This document shows, one piece after another, positions 7,274 to 18,385 of a DNA stretch of 24,146 nucleotides. The stretch covers positions 1,214,697 through 1,238,842 of the forward strand of contig NW_008246071.1 of the NCBI RefSeq assembly GCF_000281045.1, written 5' to 3'. Both the position numbers and the translations under genes were made by a program. This DNA comes from Saprolegnia diclina VS20 (taxonomy: Eukaryota; Oomycota; Saprolegniomycetes; Saprolegniales; Saprolegniaceae). Position 1 is the first letter of the stretch; each line of letters begins with the position of its first letter. Below the pieces are notes generated by a model. It was given only the letters and a program-made list of their open reading frames with translations. It did not search any database and was not told where the DNA came from.

Positions 7274-10200
7274 CTACGACGACGCGCCGGTACCGAGCAC
7301 GAGGTACGGCGGCAGCGCAGCTTCGTCGATGTCTACGAGCGACCCATCGGCGCGCACGAGCTCAAACGTGGGTGCTAGGACGCTCCCGACGCGCAGAGGC
7401 AGCAGCTTGAACCGCAGCGTCGTCGTCGTCTCCGGAGTAATGAGCTGCGACGCCTTGCCGGCGCAAGCCCACGCATTACTGGCCAGTCGCACAAAGCGCG
7501 TCTCGTCGCTTGATGGCACGTCAACTTGGAACTCGACGACCTTGCCCTGCACGAGCCACTCACGTTCGTTCAAGCAGGAGACGCGGACCGTCGCGCGCGG
7601 CTGCGACGGACGATGGACCGCCGCCGCACCCACGAGATCGACAGGGAAGTCCAGACTCGACGACTGACCATGGAGGACATAGGCCACGCGAACCGCCGCT
7701 GACGTGTGCGGCGGGATGCGGGCCCACTCGACGCGCAAGACGAAGCTGAGGCTAAAGGGTGATCCGGGGCGCAGGCGCAAATGACGCTCCATCTGCCGCA
7801 GTGGGTTGAAAGCGACCTAAGAAATGAGATTGAGAGGCAGATAGGAGGACGCGTGTGGTACCTCGATCCACGGCAGCGATTCGCTCAACACATTGAGTTC
7901 ATTGCCGCCGTCAGTCGACACGATGAGCGCAGAGGCGGAAGGGTCGACCTCGATCGGAGCGACGTCGTTGCAGACGAGCGGCACGTGGAGGAAGAGCTGA
8001 TGGGACCGAGGCACACACGCCATCTCGGCGCGCAGCTGCATCGCATGCCGCACGGCGAATGCGTGGTCGATGGCAGTTGAAGACATGTAGACGAGGGTGC
8101 TGTCACTGTGATGGGCGTACGTGTACGAGAGCTCTGCGCAGAGCGTCGCCTGCGAGTCTTGAGGCGACAGACACACGGCAATAGCAATGGCAAAGCTACG
8201 CGTCGAGCGAGGCAGCGCCAACGTCAGCTTCCCTGTTGCCGCGCGTTGGCCTTCTACAGGTATCGCTGCGTCGTCGCCATCGTACCGAAGCACATGCCCG
8301 TCGAGCGGTATCGTCGTCGGGTCCTTCTCGGTCGACTGGACGAACAGTGCAAGGCTACCAGACTCCAAGACGTCGTCGTTCAACTCGACGCGAAGGGTCC
8401 AGCCGACGGTCATTTGAGGCGTGAGCAGCGGCGCCGCCTCGGCGCTGAGCACCAAGGAGCTCGCATACAGTGGCAACACGTCAAAGATGAGCGGCGTGTC
8501 CAGATCGAGGCTCAGAAGCTGATTGGCCATGCTGCAGGTCATGAGCGACGCAACGTACGGGCCTGGCGTCAGTGGCGATCCGTCAGAGTGCAGCGTCACA
8601 CTTGTCACCGCGTTGCCGGCAAGGACAAACGTCTCGCTGGGTAGCACAAAACTCAAGTGTGTAGCTTCGTCCGCCGTCGGCTCCTTGTTCGCCAAACGAA
8701 ACACCACTGCAATCTTCTCGAGGGGCAGCGGCCGAAGCAGACGATTCCGAATCCGCAGCACCATGGTTGGCTACAGAAGATACTCAGATCTCGCTGGCAC
8801 AGTATGACGCATACCAGTGCGATCGACGCCGTCGGGAGCACGTGCAGCAGATCGTGCAATGGCACGGTTGTGACGGGCGCCAGCGTATCGAGCCAGAGCG
8901 TATGAAGACCCTTGTCGCTCTCTTTGCGCAGCCGATCGATCGACGGCTCGAGCTGTAGCCAGTGCAGACACATGGTGGCGGCCGCCGCAGCGTCCTTGTT
9001 GCTTCTGTACACGTCGACGATCGCCGCTATCGACGCCTCCAGCGCGTCGCCCCATTGGTCCAGTTGCAGCTGGTGGACGTGCTTGAGGTACAAACTCGCG
9101 GCGCGATCGATCGACGTGGCGCTGGCCACGTCGTAGCGCGCACACTCGGCGCTGAGAAACGCTGCAAAGCGGAGGCGTCCCGCCGTCGCATAGTGCACCG
9201 AGGCCCAGTATGTCACTTGGTGCAGCGCCTCGGGTTGCAGGCACAGCGTGTACCAATGGCGGCCCGGGGTCGGCGACGTCGGCGGCAGCCGCTTGCACGC
9301 ACGACGCGCAAAGTAGAGCAGTTCCCCGAGCGGCGCAGCGATGAGCGTCATCTGGGCTTGGTCGGCTTTGGGCCGCGAGACCTGGTACTGCTCAAACTCA
9401 CTTTCGCACGAGACGGCGAGGGCGACCGCGGCGCCAATGGCCCATTGCAGCGGCAGTGTCGGAGGCAACGATTTTGTGAGTTGCAACAGCAGCAGAAACT
9501 GCGGGAGAAAGAGCAAGCTGCGGGCACACACGGCCACGTAATCGTGGCGCTGGTACAGAATGGCGACTTGGCGGCAAAAGAGATACAAGCGCACGTGCAG
9601 CGGCGACGCGGCGTTGACTGCTATCGACATGCGCACGACGACGAGGTCAATCTCAAACTAAAAACACGCAATTCCAAGACCAACGTGGAAGGACGGAGGC
9701 GTACGGGCGACGACGAGAAGATGGCGTCCGAGGCTTCCAGCACCGGGAGGTCGTTCAGCGCGGTGTGGTCGAGCGTCATAAAGATGGCCTCGAGCTCGTC
9801 GTACTAGAATTACCATGAGCGCAGGAACCGCGAAGACGCACGAGTTACGTGGCGCAGCGCGTCATCGTACAGCGATGTCTGGCTGTACAGCAAGGCGAGA
9901 CTCTCCTTGACTTGAAAGAACGAACTGAAATCCCAGCCCGAGAGCGATCGCTGCACATTGTATGAGAGATGACGATGATGACGCGGTACCTTGGCGTCGA
10001 GGAGGCGCAGCTCTTCTTCGTACTCGCAACAGCGCGTCTCAAACGCCTCCATGATGCATGTTTTGAGTTTGAGGAGGAGCTCGGACCACTGCGCTTCGTG
10101 CTGCGGCTGCTGGCCGGGTGCGGCACCGACGACGGTGTTGCCTTCGAGCACCTCGATCTTGCAGAGCCGATCGAGCCGGTCGTTCTTGTCGCCAAAGTCG

Positions 10201-10801
10201 GCGCGGAGCTTCTCAAAAATCCTGCGGTAGACCTTGGACGAGTCCCGGAACGAGGTGCCAAATGCGCTGAGGCCACGGGACGCGACAGTCGTGGCGGCCG
10301 TTGTCGACGACGTGGCTTGCGTCCCGAGCGGCACGTACAAGACGAGCCACTCGTTCTTGAGGAGGTTCATGCGATCGACCCACGCGCTCAAGGCGGGTTT
10401 GATCTTGGTCTTGTACGTCGCGAGGTCCTCGCACTTGACGACAAAGAGGAAGACGAGGCCGGTTGGGGGCACACCGGTCGGCATCGCACTTGGCTGCTTG
10501 AGCAGCTGCGCCTGCGTGTGCACTTGGTGGAAGTGGATATACAGGCGGTCGATCGTCTTGTTCACTTGAAGGTGGTTCTTCCATGCAATGTTGCGCAGCG
10601 GAAGGCGCTCGTCCAGCGACGGCAGCACAAACTGCCAGACGTCGCCATGGTCCTCAAAGTGGACGCTCACGCCTGCAATACGCCGAGGGTACGTGAGACC
10701 ATCGACGCCATGGCGCACGTACCGCTCATGCCCGCGCTCGACGGGGCGCTCTTGAGCTGCGGCAGCTGCGGGACGCTGCCGTAGAACGACCGATCGCCCA
10801 T
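7274..10801 (-). CDS. TRAPPC10: Trafficking protein particle complex subunit 10 (TRAPPC10/Trs130)
   Basis: Subunit of TRAPPII, the Golgi/endosome tether and Rab exchange factor. Exons 10801-10723, 10672-9849, 9803-9705, 9657-8815, 8770-7862 and 7816-7274 give up to 1098 aa, near yeast Trs130 (1102 aa) and shorter than human TRAPPC10 (1259 aa). The N-terminal family region begins VSVHFEDHGDVW and includes LPLRNIAWK, FLFVVKCEDL and NEWLVLYVPLG. Later come GWDFSSFFQVKESLA and YDELEAIF. The C-terminal half is beta-rich with little sequence conservation, as usual for the family. The first exon is 79 bp, and its intron (10722-10673) ends in CAG. A 39-bp stretch at 9989-9951 has GT...CAG ends, no stop and an insertion-like sequence, so it may be a further intron (protein then 1085 aa). 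The other four introns are 44-47 bp and end in TAG. Confidence 0.88.
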
Positions 10802-10955
10802 CTCGTGTCAAATCTTCGATGTCATCGCAGCCCGTCCCATATCCGGTCGATACACATTATCCGTACCCTCTGGATCGGAGCGTATCCGGACCCCATGCGA
10901 TTGGCGCGTTATCCGGATACCGTGCCAGAGGCTTTTGAATTTTCGAACAGGCAGC
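10802..10955. promoter_or_regulatory. Divergent promoter with four TATCCG-type elements
   Basis: This 154 bp gap separates the TRAPPC10 start (-) from the RWD coiled-coil gene start (+). It contains TATCCGGT (10840-10847), TATCCGTA (10859-10866), TATCCGGA (10883-10890) and the self-complementary TATCCGGATA (10910-10919), plus an inverted CCAAT (ATTGG, 10900-10904). The block GAGCGTATCCGGAC around 10883 also occurs exactly around 430. Confidence 0.5.
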
Positions 10956-12571
10956 ATGTCGGACATCGCGTCGGTAGCCATGGCGCATGGCGATCTTCCT
11001 GACGTGGCAATGATGCGTAGAGCGGCCAAGAAGACGCGAGATGACGTCGCCAACAAGCGCCTAGAGACGCTGGATGCGGGCTTCGAAGAGGCTCTGGCGG
11101 TGATCCGCAACGACATCCTCGAGGTGCGCGATGCGGCGGGTGATGGCGATGAGGATGATGAGCTGTGGATTGCGCTCGTAGCTTGAGAAGGCGTTTGTCT
11201 TGAAGCAGATCAAGCAGCAGTTCTTTGACGACCTGAGCGCGGTGGGCTCACCGGAGGCCATGGCCGAGTTTGCAGCGAACGCCCAGATCGAGCGCGAGCA
11301 GGGCAAGACCATGATGCTGCAGAAAGAAAAGGACTTTGCGGCGGCGCTCGAAGCCCGGAGCGCGCTCAATACGCAGCTCGAGGCCATGCTTGCTGATGTG
11401 AATGCTCGCATCCAGTTGCTCACCAAGCGCATTGACGACACGGCGACGCGCGCGGCGCTGAACGAATCTAAGCGTGACGAGTGGAAGGCGCTGCAGCGAC
11501 TCAACACGCAGAAGAAGACGGTGCTCGAACTCACGTTCAAGCTCCAGATGCCGAAAGATATGTCGTGCGCCGAGTTCGTACAGGCGCAGACCCAAGGCAT
11601 TCAGGAAGACAACGACCGTGAGCGCATCCTCGAAGACCAAGTGCTGGACCTTTCTGCCCAAACCAAGCAGTCGGAGTTGGCCCTTAACGCGCTTTTGCAA
11701 GAGGTATACCCGATCGCATTGAACTGGTTCACCTCATGATACTGCCACCAGTCGGCGCGGCGCACGGAGGACGCACAGCTGCTCGATCGCGTCAACAAAC
11801 ACGAGCACCTCATCGAGATGGCGCGCTGGTGCATTCTAGATAGCGCCACAATACGATCTTATTGGAGCGAGGTAGGTACGAGCAGATGACGGGCTTTGTC
11901 CAGAGCATCTCGGGCATCCACGTGCTTCCGAGCGACGGCGACAAAATGCATGTCCGCATCCGCACCTTTACGCTCAGCCTCACGGTTGACGTGACGAACG
12001 GCACTGTCCAAGGCGCTACTGTAAGACACGGCGTCTTCGTATGTGATTGATGACGTGACATGCAATAGCTGGCACCGGACACGGTCGACATTGCCGATTT
12101 GGTCGACATTGCCGTTGAAGAGAACGACGTGGCGTTGCTCCTGCGCGAAACGCGGCACCGCATCGCGAGCCACGAGAAGCTCGAGGCTGACGTGGCGACG
12201 CTGCAGCAGCAGTACGCGAACCCTCTTGGCGCTGGATGACGCGACGGGGTGACGTAGGGGCGTCATGTGCGAACGCACCAGCACCGATCGCGTGCAACTC
12301 ACCGTGCGGAATACGCTCTACCACGTCGACACGAGCTGCGAATACGGCCATGTACGGTCGACCCATTGGTCTATAATGACGTGACAAATGTCGTTAGGCG
12401 AGCGAATGGCTCCACGTGCGCTGGATGAAGCCGAGCGACCCGCGACTTTTGGTATGGCATCTGTTTGTGACTGGCTATGCGACTGTGTATGCGTAGAACG
12501 TGATCAACAAGGAAGAGCAGTGTACGACGCTGCCGACGCTGGTCGACCGCCTTTTGCAGCTGCACGCATAA
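10956..12571 (+). CDS. Coiled-coil protein with C-terminal RWD-like domain, possible kinetochore protein (Sos7/Zwint or KNL1 type)
   Basis: Eight exons join in phase: 10956-11123, 11182-11703, 11752-11828, 11876-12020, 12069-12211, 12258-12351, 12398-12451 and 12497-12571, giving 425 aa. Residues about 15-270 are almost wholly charged alpha helix. They include an ELEKAFVLKQIKQQFFDDL block that resembles the Sos7 coiled-coil family, as far as I can recall it. After MARWYEQMTGF the protein changes to alternating beta strands (ISGIHVLP, MHVRIRTFTLSLTV), two helices, more strands (RVQLTVRNTLYHV, EWLHVRWM) and a last helix, an order like an RWD fold. Introns are 45-58 bp; one (11704-11751) ends in CAG, the rest in TAG. 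The gene model is strong. The kinetochore role is inference from architecture. The ATG at 10956 follows the promoter motif cluster and is the first in frame. Confidence 0.8.
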
Positions 12572-12639
12572 TATACGACCTACTGTCTTATAGCGTTTGG
12601 GATGTTTAGAGCTCGTTGTTCTTAGTGTTACATGCATCG

Positions 12640-15600
12640 TCACTCGGCCAACGCGCGATCTTCCAGCACGTCATCGTCGCTGTTCTGGTCCATGACTGGC
12701 GCAAGTCGAGTGAGCTCCACGCGAACGAGGCAGTTGCCATCAGCGATGTACAGCGCTCCGTTCCGCTGGCAAATGCGTTCGCCCTCGATGGCGGCCGCCA
12801 GCACCGAGTTCATACTTGCGATGGGTGCCAACAACATGTCGCGCAGGTCGAGGCGGTGGAGAAGGCCCGCTGAGGTGAGCAAGAGCATGTCGTCGAGCAG
12901 GATCGCGGTTGTCGGGGACGGAGCGAGTGCGCACTGCCACAGCACAGTGCGGCGTTGGAAACAGCGGGCTTCGATGCCGCCGACCGCGCTGTAGAGGACC
13001 ACCGAGTCTTCGTGCGGTGAGAGGAGGCCCCAGGCGTGGGCGGGCGGCACCTGTGGCAGCTTCCACGCATCCTGCAAGACCGAGCCGTGGCCAGTGTAGA
13101 TGTGCACGTGGCTCTTTCCTGCCTGAGACGCCCACACGACGACGATGGCGTCGGTGGCTCCGGAGCAATGCAGGAGCTGGCCGCCGACTTGCGGATGGTT
13201 TTGCGACGATAAGGTTGAAGGATTTGCTTGGGCGCCAAAGGGCAGAGGCACCCACGTCACGTCCATGGAGGGAAGGGAGAGGAGCACGAGCTGCCCGAGC
13301 GTGTTGCCGACCAGCACCGTCGGCGCGTTGCGCAGAAAGGAGAGGACGTCAGTGGAGACATCGGACGTGTACCGTCGCAAAAAGTTCTTGGACCGAGCTG
13401 TCTCGAGAGCCCACGGTTGACAGGTGGTGACGCTGCTGCCGTCGCTGCAGAGAACTCGGAGCTGGCCGTTGGGATAGCCCACGACGCATCCAAAGGCCGA
13501 GCTCGCGAACGCGGACGGCACTTGTGGCGGCAACGATGCGTGAAAACAGCACTCGCGCAACGTCGTTGCGTCCCAAAGCCGCAGCGTCGAGTCGGCGAGC
13601 GTACCAATGTCGCCGGACGGGAGGACGCCGAGGCTCGTGATGGGCGCGGCGAGCGTGAGGTCGAGGAGCTGCCGTGTAAAAGCCGCGGGCTGTACCGACC
13701 AGACCGCGCCCGTTCTCGTAATGATGATCCCGTAGTCGTCGGCGTGCGAAGCTGAATGCCACGTCATCGACTGGACGGGCGCGTCGACGCGCAGAAGACT
13801 GCTCATGGCGCCACCAATAGGCGGGACGTTGGTGAGCAGCGAGAGACCGTCGCGCTCCATCGCGTCCAGCGCCAGCGTCTCGCCGTCTGCCGCCAACACG
13901 AGCTGGTAGAGCCACACGTACGGCGCGTCGGCCGTGGCGACGGCCACCGTCGTGTCGTTGCACCAGGCCAAATGGGCTACTGTGGACCGCTTGTGCGCCT
14001 GGAGCGTCGCAGAGCACACGATCGAGGTCGTCGAAGTATTTAAAAAGTGCACTTTGCTCGTCTCAGCGCTCCAGCCCAGAACCAACTCGCAGTGCCGACG
14101 GGCCTGCGATGACGCAATGAGCGTCAGGGAGACGTCGGTGCGGATGGGCACAGCAACGATGGCGTGGCCAGTCCACTTCCAGAACTGGACGGGGTGGGCT
14201 GTGACGACGTCGACCGTCGTATGGCCGAGCCACTCGATCTGGCAAGGCGCGTCGCTCAATAAAGCTATGGACGCTACAATGGTCTCGGTATCGAGGAGCA
14301 AGAGGTCGCCGCCAGCAATGCACCAGACGCGACGTGAGCTTTCAAACGCAACGGACCGGACAGACGCGTCGACGGACGTTGTCGTCATCGTCATGGCGTC
14401 ATTCAGCGAAACAAACGTCAGCGACGGCGTTGCGTCCCAGTAGACAACAACGTCTTGGGCTGGGCCGAGGGCGAGCCCGAGGACGCGAGATGACGCTTGT
14501 CGACACGCGTGTCGGCTTGAGGACGGCGTCTCGATGACGACGCGGGAGCCCACCGCTCGGACGAGCGTTTGGTGCGCTGCCGACCACACGACAGGCGACG
14601 TCGCGTCCACGTTGAAGCCACGTACGCGCGTCATGACGGGTCTCCATGGAATGTCAGACAAGACAATCGGACTCGGCGGCAGCTCCGAGATGGACTTGCG
14701 CCGTGACGGACGCTGCGTCGGCGTCGGTACGAGCTGTCGCGGCACACCACCGTCCTCGTCTTCGTCTTCGGAGGTGTCGCCGAGGAGCTGGTTGTCGCTC
14801 TTGTGGTGCTGCTCAAACAAGGCGGCTTCGTCGATGGACGCCAACGCAGCCTCGGATAGCATGCTGTCCGTGTTGGTCGCGCGCAGGTCGTCCTCATACC
14901 CGAGGAAGCGCCAAAGAAGCAGCGCGGCGCTGCCGCCGATCGTCACCACCCACTTGCCGTCTTGTGAGAAGAGAACGCGCTGGAGACCATGGCTCGGACC
15001 CGCAAACGACTGCGTCAGGCGGAGCTGCTGCGGGTGCTCGAGCATGAGCGCCTTGAGCGCACCGCCGTCGGCGCGGCCGTGTACAATGTATCGGCCAAAC
15101 GGACTGTGCGCGAGGTCTCCGACACTGCCGTCGGCAATCGACGCCCACGTCCGGGCTACGTCGCCGGTCGATGGCGCCATGAGGAGCAGCCGCTGCGACG
15201 ATACGACAAGCACGAGCAGTTGCTGATGCTGGATGAACCCGAGCATTCGCAGTTGCATCGGGGCGCCTTTGCCGTCGCAGTATTGCAGCGACCGCTTGCG
15301 CCGCAGCGAGTACATGTCGAGGAGCTCAATGGACCTGCTGTCGGCGCCAGCGATCGCAAGGTACTGCAAGACGACGTCGACGCAGAACCGGCCGTTCGTG
15401 ATGGGGTATGCGCCATGTACCGAGAGCACGGTGGACGAGTGGTGCTGGTAGCAGCACACTTGCTGGTCCTCGCCGCTCGAGTAGACGCTCTGGAGCCCGT
15501 ACTGGACATCTAATATCGGACCAACATGCTGGTGGTACGTCTCGAGGATCGTCATGCTCGGAATGTCAAAGATGCGCAGCATGCCCGAGGCAAAGCCGAC

Positions 15601-18012
15601 CGCGATGCGCGCGTCGCTCGGGTGGTGCGCGATGCACGTGCCCACGCTCGCCTCGGTCTTGAACTCGTACGTCTGCAGCCCCGTCGGTACATCCCAGACG
15701 CGGATCGTCCGATCGAATGCGATCGACACGAGTGCGTCACTCTTGGGGCTCAACGCGATCGCAGAGATGGCCGCTGTGTGCGCGCGCTGCACAATGCTGT
15801 ATGCGTGGCTGCTCACGTCAAGGATCCCGACCGTTCCGTTGGCGCACGTCGCTATGGCTTCGAGGCCGTCGCCCGAGAGGTCGACCGAGAGGATCGCAGC
15901 TTCGTGGCGCGCCTCGAGGTAAAAGTCGGAGAAGTCCAGCGGCCACACGCGCAGGAAGCCGTCGGCGCCGCCCGAGACACAGAAGCCCGCGTTCACCGCA
16001 AGACTGTGGATCGCTGCGTCGTGCAGCTTGTAGACGCACAGCAGCGCCATCGACGCGTAGTCAAGGACCAAGATGGTGCCGTGCGACGACGAGACGTACA
16101 CGGGCCGACCGGGTGTGCTCGGTAGATCAAACGCAATGTCAGTAAAGAGCGCATCGCGGGCGTACTCGTGCAAGACGACGGGACACCCCGGCAGGTGCCC
16201 GGCCTTGACGCGCCAAAAGCGAATGTTTTCGCGGCCGCACGAGACGAGGCGGTCGCTGTCGTACGGCGAGAAGCGCAACGTGGAAATGGGAAAGTCCGAC
16301 GTTTGTTTGGCGACGACTGGCAGCGTCGATAGCGGTGTCGACGAGGACGTGGCACTCGCAGCGTCGTACACGATGAGCTGCGTGCGGTGCTGCGCGTCCT
16401 TGCCGACGACGACGAGCAGTGTGCCGCCGACAGCCAGCGCCACGACGCCGTGCACGTGGCCGCGCAGACACGCGACACAGCGCGACGTGGCCGTAGACCA
16501 GAGGCGTAGCGCTGGCGACGGTCCGACTTCGCATGTGATGGCCATGTGCATCGTAGGAGAGAGCACGAGGTGGCGAATGTCTCGGTCGTGCCCGTGCAAG
16601 AACGACATGGCCAAGGTGCTTGGACGACGCTCGGCGAGGACGAGCGTGGCGTCGCTGGCGTACAGAAAGGACTTGGAGGCGTGGCACCACAGCGCGCCGC
16701 CCGTGCAAGCTTGGGAAAGCCCCACGATGCGATCGAGCGCAAGGACGCGGTCGGGCCACATCAAGTTGGCTTTTGGAAGTATCCGCGGCCCGTACTTGCT
16801 CGGCGAGTAGTAGAGCTTGGGGCTTACCGGCGGCGAATTGGGCGCGGCAGATGCGGGCAACGGGCGCTGCAAGCCAGCTCGCTTCAAGATCAAATCGGCC
16901 TATGGGAGGATGCCATATATATCTATACATTTTCTATCGTGGACTATACCTTTTGGAGAACTGCGCTGCGATGCGTCTGTAGCTGCGCTTCGTGCTCGAG
17001 CTGCGAGAGCGGCAGGGGCGCCGGGGTGCTAGGCTCGCCGTCTTTCAACGGCGCAGGCCTCTTTCGCGGAGAGGACGTCGTTTGCGGCTACCCTCGGTAT
17101 CGCATGAGAGGCAAGCATTGGCGATGATATACCGATGCTGGTGGCGAGCTGCGAGCGGGCGATGCGAGCATGGCCGGCCGCAGAACGTCCTTGCTCGGTG
17201 TGGGTATGTCGATAGCGTCAAGTTGGTTGCTTGGAAGCCAGTGCCAGTCGTACGACAGCTCCCAAGCATGCGACTTGATTAGAGGCAGTTCCATGCCTTT
17301 TGGCAGCGTCTACAGCGCTTCAGATGTGGTTTTGCATCGTCGTCGACGACCTCGGGCATGTAGAGAATATCGGACGTGTAGATGCCACGGATGCTCATCG
17401 AGCAGCAGAGCTGGACGCTCTATTCCACGAGCGTGTAAGCCCCTGGTGCATGCGAGGGCTCTCCGGTACCTTGAGGTAATCGTAGCCTTCGCGGTTGTAG
17501 GCAACGGACGTATGCAGCTCCAAGAGGCGGTGCATGTCCAGCGCGAGCACCGTCCACTTGTCGCCTAGTCTGCGTGTCCATGAGCTCCTCGGGTCTAGCT
17601 GCACTAGATGACAACGGAAGAGGTAGGCGAAGGTTCACGCCCATGCTGCGCACGCTCGAGTACATGGTGCTAAGCGAGAGGCGCAGCGCGGACCGTTTCT
17701 TCGTCACAATGTCCAAGTGCAGCGTCGCCGACTCGCCCGGCGCACGGTGGAGCTGCAGGTAGATGTAGCGCCCCGTGAGCTGAAGGCTATCGCCCTCGGC
17801 GGGCACGGACAGGTGGTTGGACGCAGCGATCTTGCCGCGGATGCGGAAGACCTTTCGCCGGATCGTCTTGTCCATGAGCTCGGCCACGTCGCCGCGCGTC
17901 GACGTCGCAAAAGAGCCTGCGCATACGAGCCGGAAGACGTCAGCGAACGGATGCTGCCACACTACGCCATCAATGAGGTCCCTCCGTGGCGCTCGGACTG
18001 CGCACCTGGCAT
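12640..18012 (-). CDS. WDR90: POC16/WDR90-type centriole and basal-body protein (CFAP20-like domain + WD40 repeats)
   Basis: Known members sit on the inner wall of centriole microtubules. Seven exons give 1700 aa: 18012-18006, 17961-17605, 17564-17470, 17419-17351, 17309-17133, 17087-16950 and 16899-12640. Exon 1 is a 7-bp microexon encoding MP and one base; splicing gives MPVWQHPFADVF, matching the family start. The CFAP20/DUF667-like domain (about 1-190) includes DKTIRRKVFRIRGKI, LTGRYIYLQLH, SMGVNLRLPLPL and IRGIYTSDILYMPE. A basic proline-rich linker leads to the last exon, 4260 bp with no intron, which carries many WD repeats (for example SGGADGFLRVWPLD, DALVSIAFDRTIRVWDV, GDIGTLADSTLRLWD). 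A serine- and acid-rich insert lies near LLGDTSEDEDEDGG. All six introns are 40-50 bp and end in TAG. It ends 68 bp from the convergent RWD gene. Confidence 0.9.
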
Positions 18013-18385
18013 CGCTCAAGATCGCACGGATATGATTGGCTGTTTTTCCACCAATGGCATCGCTGCGGGAAGATCGCAAAGATTCCAACATGGTTGCTGG
18101 TAAGATGCAGTGGCGCCATTCGGTCGAGCTGCACCGAATAAGTTCTGCAACCAGTTTCGGTCCAGCTGCAGACAGACGACAGACCACCGCAGTGATGTTG
18201 GCAGATCGCGTTGCTTGTTGACGGGCGCGCGCCAATCCGCCTCGTCCCCATCTCTACCACGGTCCACCGAGCAACACTCATCCGCAAGACTGCAAAGAAG
18301 ACGAGGTGGAGGACGCACGCATACAGTCACGTTGGCCACACAAATCACACACAGCGCGCTGCTATCTACAGACTATTCGAGTCGT
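18013..18385 (-). promoter_or_regulatory. Upstream region of WDR90 with paired CCAAT boxes
   Basis: This 373 bp stretch lies between the FYVE gene stop and the WDR90 start. No convincing gene is seen on either strand. ATTGG (18035-18039) and CCAAT (18051-18055) lie 11 bp apart in opposite orientation, 23-43 bp from the ATG. Another CCAAT lies at 18232-18236. The promoter role is inferred. Confidence 0.4.

Noticed and set aside
8962-9807. Plus-strand open frame of 281 codons
   Set aside because: Antisense shadow of TRAPPC10 exons; composition is Arg/Gln/Val-rich with no family motif.
9969-10784. Plus-strand open frame of 271 codons
   Set aside because: Antisense shadow of the conserved N-terminal part of TRAPPC10.
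16900-16949. AT-rich block with TATATATCTATACATTTTC as a TATA promoter for the WD40 part
   Set aside because: It has matching splice signals in phase with both neighbours, so it is best read as the sixth WDR90 intron; an internal promoter is not needed.
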